Assembly: GCA_903919215.1 (NCBI GenBank)
Contig: CAIXHI010000136.1
Location: 1 to 12,690, forward strand
Direction of reading: 5' to 3'
DNA from: an uncultured Acidimicrobiaceae bacterium
Lineage (GTDB): Bacteria; Actinomycetota; Acidimicrobiia; Acidimicrobiales; Ilumatobacteraceae
Length of the DNA: 12,690 bases
Shown here: positions 1 to 6,371 of the stretch, piece by piece
How the letters are laid out: every line of letters starts with the position of its first letter
Position numbering within the stretch: position 1 is the stretch's first letter
Position numbers and translations under genes: made by a program
Notes under the pieces: model-generated
The model's input: the letters and a program-made list of their open reading frames with translations, nothing else
Database searches by the model: none
What the model was told of the DNA's origin: nothing

Positions 1-1149
1 GCGGAGTCCGGTCAGCGCGTCATCGACTGCGTCAGCAAGATCGGTACCGACGATCTCCACTACCAAGCCACCGGTGCGGTGCTCGGCGGTGTACGACGCC
101 CGGAGCACTGACCGCTCTGGCGCGTCATTCGTTCGCGCCGCCGCAATGGAGACCGGCCAGCCAGCGGGCTCGAGGATGCGGCGCACCAACGGCTCGAAAG
201 TGGCCGGAATGTGCACCTCGGCGGCCGGCATCTCTGCCAGCGGGCTGAAGAAGACACTGACAGAAATGCGCTCGGCAAGCATTCCGTCGGTGATTCCCAC
301 TTGTTGCAGCGGCGGACTGGCATGCAGATAGACACCAACGGGGTGCGCACCCTCGCGCAGTGCGATCTGTTGTGTGGCCGGGTGGGTGAGCACCGGCTCG
401 CGCATTCGGCCGCGCACTCCCATGGCGACGAGGCGCTCGAGCAACCGTTCGCCGAGGTCGTTGGCGAGACCGCGTCGCCGGAACCTCGGGTCGGTGACCG
501 TCGCACCAGTCTCGACGACACCATCAGCCACGAACACCGCCCCCCAATGAGCAGCGACCTCGCCACTGGGATCGACAGCGACCTCACCGACCCGCTGCCC
601 ACTCAGGATTGAGGCGGCCAGCCGGTCGGGGAAGTAGAGATCGGTGTTGGGGTAGGTCCAGCCGTAGCAGCGGTAGATGCAACGCGTGAGCGCGGCGGCG
701 TCGTCCGCTTCGAGCGGGCGCATGACGACAGGTGCGTCGCTCAGCGGCGTCTCGTCGTCGAGCACTTCGAGGTCGGTGTCGTCGAGCATCACAGTGTGCG
801 ATGGCAACGGCAGACGTGCCTCGGTGACGTTGCCGGTGCCATCAGTTCGTGCATCGGCAGTGTCGAGGAAGCCGAGGTCGACCATTCGTAACATCGTCAC
901 CGGGGGCGAGCTGACTGGTTCTCCCTGGTCGCGTAGAGCGAGCACGAGTTCTGTGCCGGCCAACGTGATGGACAAGGAGAGCGCGTCGTGCCCCGCAAGT
1001 GGGCGCCGGCCGAGCGCTGCCTCGGCCATCACCCGAACAGCCAGGCCAGCGACATCGTCGATGGCCCCATGTGCAACTGCCGCGGCGCGTGCGGCGCCCA
1101 CGAGGACGCTGATTCCCTCGGCGGTGCCGGGGGCTGTGGCCGAGATCAC
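1..1149 (-). CDS. HATPase-like / GNAT acetyltransferase two-domain protein (3' part outside window)
   Basis: The frame is open from a GTG at 1147-1149 to the left edge, so 383 residues are visible and the C-terminus is missing. Residues ~15-90 read like an RsbW/SpoIIAB-type GHKL (HATPase) domain. A D-x-G box is present (D74, G76, in R-D-Q-G-E-P), but the N-box asparagine position appears to be Gly47 after E43, so ATP binding is doubtful. Residues ~140-280 form a GNAT acetyltransferase with the acetyl-CoA pyrophosphate loop R224-R-R-G227-L-A229. Residues ~290-383 are a further domain I do not recognise. The gene starts 13 bases after the stop of the ParA-like gene and is surely co-transcribed with it. 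No clear Shine-Dalgarno precedes the GTG, which suggests translational coupling. Family knowledge: GNATs transfer acetyl groups to amines on proteins or small molecules; the substrate here is unknown. GNAT is confident, the HATPase call is moderate. Confidence 0.8.
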   Translation of the reverse strand, partial: MISATAPGTAEGISVLVGAARAAAVAHGAIDDVAGLAVRVMAEAALGRRPLAGHDALSLSITLAGTELVLALRDQGEPVSSPPVTMLRMVDLGFLDTADARTDGTGNVTEARLPLPSHTVMLDDTDLEVLDDETPLSDAPVVMRPLEADDAAALTRCIYRCYGWTYPNTDLYFPDRLAASILSGQRVGEVAVDPSGEVAAHWGAVFVADGVVETGATVTDPRFRRRGLANDLGERLLERLVAMGVRGRMREPVLTHPATQQIALREGAHPVGVYLHASPPLQQVGITDGMLAERISVSVFFSPLAEMPAAEVHIPATFEPLVRRILEPAGWPVSIAAARTNDAPERSVLRASYTAEHRTGGLVVEIVGTDLADAVDDALTGLR

Positions 1150-1162
1150 TTCTGGCGGTGAG

Positions 1163-1915
1163 TTAGGCGCCGACGCGGGCAGCAACAGCAGCCAGCGTGC
1201 GCGACCACGGGTGATCGGGGCTGGTGATGCTGAACAGTCCGCCCGACGCGTTGGTGACCATGTCTTCGGTCAGCTGCAGAACGCCGGCCACTTCCGCACC
1301 GTACGCACGCGAGACATCTGCGGCAACAGCGGCGAGATCGGCCTGCGACGGAACCTTGTTGACCAGCAGCAACAGTTCCGGCACGTCCAGGCGTCGGGCG
1401 ATGTCGACGGTGACGGCGGTTCCCTGGAAGTCCTGCTTGTCGGGACGCAGGATCAGCAACAGGGTGTCGCTGATCGTGATCGAGAGGAGGGTTTCCTCGT
1501 TGAGACCCGGGTGAGTGTCGATCACGAGGACATCAAGGTTCAAACCCTTGACGAGTGCGCGGAAGCCCTCGTTGAGCAACTCCACGTCGTAACCCTGGCG
1601 CAACACCTTGGCGATGTCGGCGGCCTTGATGCTGGCGGGGACGAGGTACAGGACGCCCGAGGTGGCGCCGACCTTTTCCGTGACATCGTGTGCGCAGTCG
1701 ACGATCGGGCAACCACCGTAGAGGTAGTCGTTGAGCATCTTGCCCTGCATCTCTTCGTCGAAGCCGAACAGCACGTGGATCCCCGGCGACTGCACATCGG
1801 TGTCGACCACCGCAACGCGCTTGCCTGCGAGCGCCAGTTGCGCGGCGATGTTCGCGCTCGTGTTGCTCTTCCCTGTTCCCCCACGGAATGAGTGGACTGA
1901 CACGATCTTGGTCAC
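1163..1915 (-). CDS. MinD/ParA-family P-loop ATPase
   Basis: 250-residue deviant-Walker ATPase. The Walker A is S-F-R11-G-G-T-G-K16-S17-N. The GK[ST] core is present, but the usual signature lysine of KGGxGK is arginine. Walker A' has D40 in V-V-D-T-D and Walker B has D133 in V-I-D-T-H-P-G. The start is the GTG at 1913-1915 because a perfect AGGAGG lies 7 bases upstream (1923-1928). A longer frame reaching 1984 lacks such support and its extra residues are not ParA-like. The family forms ATP-dependent dimers that act as spatial or regulatory switches on membranes, DNA or partner proteins. There is no ParB or MinC/MinE nearby, and the gene is solitary within a signalling-type locus, so chromosome segregation is unlikely. 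The partner is probably the GNAT protein downstream or the products of the divergent operon. I recall similar RGGTGKSN proteins in other bacteria but cannot check that here. Confidence 0.92.
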   Translation of the reverse strand: MTKIVSVHSFRGGTGKSNTSANIAAQLALAGKRVAVVDTDVQSPGIHVLFGFDEEMQGKMLNDYLYGGCPIVDCAHDVTEKVGATSGVLYLVPASIKAADIAKVLRQGYDVELLNEGFRALVKGLNLDVLVIDTHPGLNEETLLSITISDTLLLILRPDKQDFQGTAVTVDIARRLDVPELLLLVNKVPSQADLAAVAADVSRAYGAEVAGVLQLTEDMVTNASGGLFSITSPDHPWSRTLAAVAARVGA

Positions 1916-1922
1916 GGAGGTT

Positions 1923-1928
1923 CCTCCT
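1923..1928 (-). promoter_or_regulatory. Strong Shine-Dalgarno deciding the ParA-like start
   Basis: On the minus strand AGGAGG is followed by a 7-base spacer and GTG at 1915. It is the best ribosome binding site in the window and fixes the start of the ParA-like protein. Confidence 0.8.
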
Positions 1929-2001
1929 GGTAGTTCCGGCAGCGCGCGCCGCCAGATAAGGTCGCCTAAGTTTAACCGTGGCAATCTGTGCTGCGCTTAC
2001 C

Positions 2002-2006
2002 GGAGG
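2002..2006 (+). promoter_or_regulatory. Shine-Dalgarno deciding the start of the 179-residue protein
   Basis: GGAGG with a 7-base spacer precedes ATG at 2014-2016. It favours this ATG over an in-frame ATG 36 bases upstream (1978), which would put the ribosome binding site inside the coding region. Confidence 0.65.
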
Positions 2007-2013
2007 TGCACCA

Positions 2014-2553
2014 ATGTCGGACGAGCTGTTCAGCCGTGAGGAGATACTCGGGGGCGGGCTGTCACGGATTCGCCGGGCACGAGCGATCGTGTTCCTGCTG
2101 GAACAGGAAGCACGGCGCATCGGCGACCGCAGCGCGGTCCTCGCATCGGCAGCACCGGAAGCCGCCGGGATGCTCTACGCGATCTATGAGGCCGACCCAG
2201 AGCTGATGCGCCGTGCGCTGCCTGGAGAAGCCGATGAGGCCTTCATCGAGTCGTTCCGTAACTCCCGTCGGCGGGCGAAGTCGGCAGCGAGCAGGCTCCT
2301 CGAGAGCACTGTTGATTCGTGGAAGGTGCTCCTGCCTGAGGAGTTGGGACTCCGCGCCGAGGTGCTCCATCAGATGGCGCTCCGGCACGGTCTGCCGCGG
2401 AATCGCAGTCGCCGTATCGCCGCCGAGTTCGGCGTGGGTCAGGAAGCCTTCGAAGCGGCCTATCTGCGCACGGTGGGCGATCCCACCTCCACGGCGTTCG
2501 GTCCGGACATCAGCTGGCTCGCGTCGTTCCGAAAGTCTGCGGCCACCCGCTGA
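2014..2553 (+). CDS. Uncharacterised 179-residue, mostly helical soluble protein
   Basis: I do not recognise a family. The protein has no signal peptide or membrane segment. Residues ~6-35 (F-S-R-E-E-I-L-G-G-G-L then R-x-R-R-A-R) are followed by a long hydrophobic/charged helix (I25-V-F-L-L-E-Q-E-A). A second basic helical stretch follows at ~82-98 (R-N-S-R-R-R-A-K-S), and the tail contains another arginine-rich run at ~129-135. Predicted content is almost all alpha-helix. The ATG at 2014 is chosen from the GGAGG 7 bases upstream. It is the first gene of a three-gene unit: its TGA is followed after only 3 bases by the ATG of the acetolactate-decarboxylase-like gene. Inference: it is an adaptor or regulatory partner for the two large proteins encoded downstream, since it always has to be made with them. 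No enzymatic motif is visible. Confidence 0.85.
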   Translation: MSDELFSREEILGGGLSRIRRARAIVFLLEQEARRIGDRSAVLASAAPEAAGMLYAIYEADPELMRRALPGEADEAFIESFRNSRRRAKSAASRLLESTVDSWKVLLPEELGLRAEVLHQMALRHGLPRNRSRRIAAEFGVGQEAFEAAYLRTVGDPTSTAFGPDISWLASFRKSAATR

Positions 2554-2556
2554 CCA

Positions 2557-3552
2557 ATGGGGCTGGATCCGGGACTTGCGGCTGCAGTCACGCTGCAGCG
2601 ACGGCGCGGCACCGCAGGGGCCTGCTCGACCGATGACGCTGTCTTCCAACTGACGCTGGCGCATGTCCTGCTGGACGGCGGCTACGACGCCGTCAGCACA
2701 CTCGCTGATGTCATGCCTGCGGGCGACCACGGCCTCGGGACGCTTGATCGACTCGATGGTGAACTCGTCATCGTCGACGGCGTGCCGTGGCAGGTCGATT
2801 CCACCGGCGCAGCAAACAGGGTTCCGCTGGATGCCCGAACGCCCTTCGTGGTGCTCACCACAATGGAAGACCCTCTGCGTGTGCGGCTGCGCGACATGGA
2901 TCGAGCCGAGGTCGCGGCCGAGATCGAGCGCATCGTGGACTCCTCCCTTGGTGACGGGGTGGTCGCGGTGCGGCTGGAAGGCGACTTCTCGCGTGTTCTG
3001 GTACGCAGCGTGCCGGCGCAGATTCCGCCGTACCGGCCGTACGCCGAAGTGTGTGCAACCGACGAAGTGCGCTTCGAGTACCACGACTTCGACGGGGTGT
3101 TCGTCGGGTTCCGGTTTCCAGACCTCGGAACGAGCGAGGTCATCGGCGGGCTGCATCTGCACGGCCTCGATGATGCTCGCACGACCGGCGGCCACAACCA
3201 CGAACTGACCGTGCGCGACGCGGAACTCTCCGTCAGCATCACCCGCTCGATCGCACTGGCGCTGCCAGATCGTTCGATGATCGAACTGCTCGAGATGCCC
3301 GCTGAACTCCGCGAGACGCAGCGAGTGATCGTTCGCCGGGGAGCGATGACGGTGGCGGGACTGGCGGCAGCGCTCGGTGTGGATTCGGCCGAGGCCGAGT
3401 CCCGGGCCCGTTGGCTCGCCGATCGAGGTTTCTGCGAGGAGCTGTCCAACGGAGTCGGTGGCCTCGGCGGCGAGCCGCGCTGGCGGGTCACCATGCGGAT
3501 TCGTGGCGAGCGAATCCCGGCACGGGCGGCAGAGCTCCTGGCCGACCTGTGA
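2557..3552 (+). CDS. Acetolactate decarboxylase-like protein (BudA/AlsD fold) with C-terminal winged-helix-like extension
   Basis: 331 residues, against about 240-260 for ordinary alpha-acetolactate decarboxylases. The core (~25-245) keeps family landmarks: G56-D-H-G-L-G-T-L with D-G-E69, T95-P-F-V-V-L-T, the R-S-V-P-x-Q loop with R150, and the Zn-binding triad H200-L-H202 plus G-G-H213. Known family reaction: acetolactate to acetoin plus CO2. Residues ~252-331 are extra and look like a winged helix (R260-R-G-A-M-T-V-A-G-L-A, then helix, then wing). They end in an R-G-x-x-I-P...L-L-A-D-L tail resembling the end of the next protein. The gene starts 3 bases after the previous stop and its own stop overlaps the next start by 4 bases, indicating tight coupling. 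No acetolactate synthase or butanediol dehydrogenase is nearby, so a signalling or scaffold role is plausible. The fold call is strong; the actual substrate is uncertain. Confidence 0.88.
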   Translation: MGLDPGLAAAVTLQRRRGTAGACSTDDAVFQLTLAHVLLDGGYDAVSTLADVMPAGDHGLGTLDRLDGELVIVDGVPWQVDSTGAANRVPLDARTPFVVLTTMEDPLRVRLRDMDRAEVAAEIERIVDSSLGDGVVAVRLEGDFSRVLVRSVPAQIPPYRPYAEVCATDEVRFEYHDFDGVFVGFRFPDLGTSEVIGGLHLHGLDDARTTGGHNHELTVRDAELSVSITRSIALALPDRSMIELLEMPAELRETQRVIVRRGAMTVAGLAAALGVDSAEAESRARWLADRGFCEELSNGVGGLGGEPRWRVTMRIRGERIPARAAELLADL

Positions 3553-6329
3553 ACTCACCGAATGGGTCGGGTCTTGAACGGCTGCATCCCGACTTCGGTG
3601 GCGAGGCGCGGACATGGGAGATGGTGCGTGCCTTCTGGCCCTTTACACGCGGCCGTAGAGGACGGATGGGTGTGCAGGTGGTGCTGTCGCTCACATGCTT
3701 CGCGCTGACAGCGCTGATACCGCTGCAGATTGGTCGGCTGCTCGATACTGCATTGAACTCCAGCAATGCGGAAGCGCAAGTTGCACGACTTGTGCTGCAA
3801 CCTGCCGCGGTACGTGCGGCGACTGGTTCGGTGCTGGCCTCCGAGTTCACCACACCCGCTGAGCAGGCTGCCGTCATAGCGGCCATTGAAGCGACGCAGG
3901 ATCAGGTGCTCCTCGTAGATTCCGAACTCGCGCTCGACGCACTGTTCCCACCAGGGGTCTCGTACCGGACAAATCTTCTTGCTGGTGTGGATGAGCCCAC
4001 CGCCGACTGGGAGCTTGCTGTTGCGGAAGTGTTCGCCCGTCCTCAGGTGACTCGAGACGATCTCGAAGTGTTGCGCACCGAGGCTCGCGCCAACACAAAT
4101 CAGGTCGCCAGCCGAGCGTTCACGTACATCGTGAACTCGCTGCTCGTCGACAGCGGAGCCAAATCAGAGCGAAACGCCTGGCAGGACCATGAGTTCACGT
4201 CTGACCTGGAGCGTTTTGCCGTTTTGGTGTTGCTGATCTTTGCGTTGCGCGCCGTAGTCGTGGCACTCGCCACTCGAACGATCCTGGCCAGCGGGCGCCG
4301 ATTGCAGGACGCGGTGTTCGAACGGGTGCACGACACAGCGCTCGTCACCTCAGGTGCAATGGGCCGACCGAGCATGGTGAGTCGAACTTCCACCTACCCC
4401 GAGCACGTGCAGTCAGCGCTGCTCAAGGCTCAAACCAAGGGAGTTGCCGATATTGCTGCGGTCGTGCTGTCGTCGGTCATTTTGATCTTCATCGATCCGT
4501 CCACTGGGGCGTTGATGGTGGGGGTCATCGTTGCCTTCGAAGTGCTGCGGCGCGTTGTTGCCGGCCGGTGGTCGAAGGCGATCCGGACACGACTCGACCT
4601 CAACACCGCACTCACCGAAGCCGCAGATGATTCGATCACGACTGCCTCCGCAACCCGGTCGTTGCGCGCCGAGGTGGTGGAGCGCTCTCGGTTCGCTCAG
4701 CGGGCCAATGCTGTCGCGCGGCAGGCGCGCCGGGTCACCACATTTGGGGAAACATTCCATCTGTCAGCGTTCGGGTTCGGGCAGTTCTCCGTCCTTGCCG
4801 CAATCGCGATCGTCGGGTTCCTGCGCAACGACTTGTCCTTGGCTGAAGCAACGGCCATCGTGCTGTACGTCAAAGAAGTCGCCACTGCGCTCGACTCGTT
4901 GCCGGCAGTCCTGGTGGAGCTACAAGAGGCTGCTCCGTACATGCGTCGCCTCCGGCGGGTACTTGCGGCGCCGCTACGCCGCCCCGAGCCGACGGTGGCT
5001 CGCGCATTTCCCGCTTCGCCAGAACGGCTGGTCTTCACGGCAGTTGCTGCGAACTATCCGGATGAGACGCCGTGTTGCGATGAAGTGTCGTTTACCGCAG
5101 ATCGACAGCGCTGGACGGCGCTGGTGGGACGATCTGCGAGCGGTATCGAGACGTTGCTCGACCTTGCCGCAGGGTTGGAGAATCCGTCGCTCGGCACGGT
5201 GCTGGTCGACGATGTCAACCTTGCTGAGATCTCACGCGATGAGCTGCGCCGCCAGATCGCAGTGTTGCCGGCACAGCCGACAGTGTTTGAGGGCACGGTG
5301 CACGACAACCTCACCTGGTTCCGGCCCACGGCGCCAGCGAACGAGGTGCAGCGGGTTGTCGACCGATGCGGACTTCGCGAATGGCTCAACGCGCAGGAAC
5401 TTGGACTCGACACGGTGATCGGTCAGGTGCGTTCGCCGCTGAGGCTCGAGATCTGTGTTCGCCTGGGCGTGGCCCGGCAGTTGCTCAGCGACGCTCAAGT
5501 GGTGGTGCTCAACGACCCATCACCGCACCTGGATCGTGAGGTGTTCGAAGACCTTTGGGGAGTCCTTCGGTCGGAGATGAACGGCCGGATCGTCGTCTAC
5601 ACCACGGATCGCCTCGATGTGCTCCACGACGAGGACCAAGTGCTGTGTATTGCTGATGGCTCGATCGTCGAGCGCGGCACACGACCAGAACTTCTGGCCA
5701 ACGATGGCTGGTTTGCCGCCCTGTGGACTCGACTTGTCGAGGGCAGCGACTCGATCAGCGATCTGGCCTCGGTGCCCGCGCTCAGCGCTCTCGGCGACGA
5801 CTCGTTGGCCAGTCTCTCCAAGCGTTTGGTGTCTGAGCGGTTCGATGAGGGCGCCATCATCTACCGCGAGGGTGAGCCCTCCGACCGGATCTACATCTTG
5901 GTCGACGGCATCGTCGATATTTCCCGAGATGACCGACGAATGGCCACTATTCGTCCTGGCGGCTATTTCGGTGAGTTCGATCCCTCGGGTGTCGCTCCAC
6001 GACCGACGGCGGCCCACGCACGTACGACAGTGGTGGTCCGCAGTCTGCATCGCCTGGCGATCTCTGCCGGCGTTGCCGGGATGCTCGATCGCCCGTCCGG
6101 CGAGCGAGCGATCTACCGCTGGCTATCGCGTGAGGGTGCGGCGACCAGCGAGATGCTCGCGGACCTACACGTCGCGATCGATGTCGATGCTGCACTTCGC
6201 GGGCTGCTCAGCGACGGTACGGTCACGACGACCGAGAACTCAACGGGTCAGGTGCTGTACGGCGTCGCCGGTGCCCAGCGGCGCACCGCTCGTCGCGGGG
6301 GAGTCCTCGACACATTGTTCGCGGACTGA
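3549..6329 (+). CDS. Degenerate ABC-exporter-like membrane protein with cyclic-nucleotide-binding domain and C-terminal winged-helix-like region
   Basis: 926 residues from a GTG at 3549 that overlaps the previous stop as GTGA. An ATG at 3621 is an alternative. Likely membrane helices are ~42-62, 222-243, 299-315, 318-335, 410-424 and 435-455, a six-helix type I exporter layout. An unusual ~150-residue extracytoplasmic insert lies between the first two helices. The ABC domain (~490-735) keeps its outline (Y503, F-E-G-T-V-H-D-N-L, final L-D) but every catalytic motif is changed. Walker A is G527-R-S-A-S-G-I-E-T (Lys to Ile533), the Q-loop Gln is A575, LSGGQ is L-R-L-E-I at 631-635, Walker B is N655-D656, and the switch His is D687. 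Residues ~741-835 are a CRP-like cNMP-binding domain with F-G808-E809 and R818. Residues ~852-926 are winged-helix-like. Transport by ATP hydrolysis therefore seems unlikely. Inference: a ligand-sensing membrane scaffold or receptor working with the upstream genes. Confidence 0.9.
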   Translation: MNSPNGSGLERLHPDFGGEARTWEMVRAFWPFTRGRRGRMGVQVVLSLTCFALTALIPLQIGRLLDTALNSSNAEAQVARLVLQPAAVRAATGSVLASEFTTPAEQAAVIAAIEATQDQVLLVDSELALDALFPPGVSYRTNLLAGVDEPTADWELAVAEVFARPQVTRDDLEVLRTEARANTNQVASRAFTYIVNSLLVDSGAKSERNAWQDHEFTSDLERFAVLVLLIFALRAVVVALATRTILASGRRLQDAVFERVHDTALVTSGAMGRPSMVSRTSTYPEHVQSALLKAQTKGVADIAAVVLSSVILIFIDPSTGALMVGVIVAFEVLRRVVAGRWSKAIRTRLDLNTALTEAADDSITTASATRSLRAEVVERSRFAQRANAVARQARRVTTFGETFHLSAFGFGQFSVLAAIAIVGFLRNDLSLAEATAIVLYVKEVATALDSLPAVLVELQEAAPYMRRLRRVLAAPLRRPEPTVARAFPASPERLVFTAVAANYPDETPCCDEVSFTADRQRWTALVGRSASGIETLLDLAAGLENPSLGTVLVDDVNLAEISRDELRRQIAVLPAQPTVFEGTVHDNLTWFRPTAPANEVQRVVDRCGLREWLNAQELGLDTVIGQVRSPLRLEICVRLGVARQLLSDAQVVVLNDPSPHLDREVFEDLWGVLRSEMNGRIVVYTTDRLDVLHDEDQVLCIADGSIVERGTRPELLANDGWFAALWTRLVEGSDSISDLASVPALSALGDDSLASLSKRLVSERFDEGAIIYREGEPSDRIYILVDGIVDISRDDRRMATIRPGGYFGEFDPSGVAPRPTAAHARTTVVVRSLHRLAISAGVAGMLDRPSGERAIYRWLSREGAATSEMLADLHVAIDVDAALRGLLSDGTVTTTENSTGQVLYGVAGAQRRTARRGGVLDTLFAD

Positions 6330-6340
6330 CCCCGTTCGTC

Positions 6341-6371
6341 GGTGGCGAGGGGTTCACCGTGGTGGCGAGGG
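6341..6371 (+). repeat. Short direct repeat in the convergent gap
   Basis: GGTGGCGAGGG occurs at 6341-6351 and again at 6361-6371, a period of 20 bases, in the 42-base gap between two converging genes. A weak 5-bp stem (CGGTG 6340-6344 with CACCG 6355-6359) is possible, but there is no T-tract on either strand, so no terminator is claimed. Confidence 0.5.

Larger units (their letters stand above)
1916..2013. promoter_or_regulatory. Divergent intergenic region with presumed promoters for both arms of the locus
   Basis: 98 bases separate the ParA-like GTG (minus) from the ATG of the 179-residue protein (plus). Both operons must be transcribed from here. The centre (about 1954-1977) is the only AT-rich patch, with TAAACT on the minus strand and GATAAG/TAAGTT on the plus strand as possible -10 elements. 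None has a convincing -35 partner at the right distance, so no exact promoter is claimed. The shared region implies the two arms could be co-regulated. Confidence 0.45.

Noticed and set aside
677..1891. 404-codon open frame on the plus strand
   Set aside because: It lies antisense to the ParA-like and GNAT genes. Its translation is low-complexity Ser/Arg/Thr then Val/Asp-rich with no family pattern, as expected from a high-GC antisense frame.
1163..1915. Chromosome or plasmid partition locus
   Set aside because: No ParB-like gene and no repeated parS-like or iteron-like sites are seen near the ParA-like gene.
2557..3552. Acetoin/2,3-butanediol biosynthesis operon
   Set aside because: Only the decarboxylase-like gene is present. 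There is no acetolactate synthase, butanediol dehydrogenase or LysR regulator, and the neighbours are signalling-type.
2062..3615. 517-codon open frame on the minus strand
   Set aside because: It is antisense to the 179-residue and BudA-like genes, which have real motifs, ribosome binding sites and coupling. The translation is His/Arg-rich without domains.
3549..6329. ABC gene as a decaying pseudogene
   Set aside because: The frame is uninterrupted for 927 codons, is translationally coupled, and the C-terminal cNMP and winged-helix-like regions look well formed. Selective loss of ATPase motifs fits repurposing better than decay.
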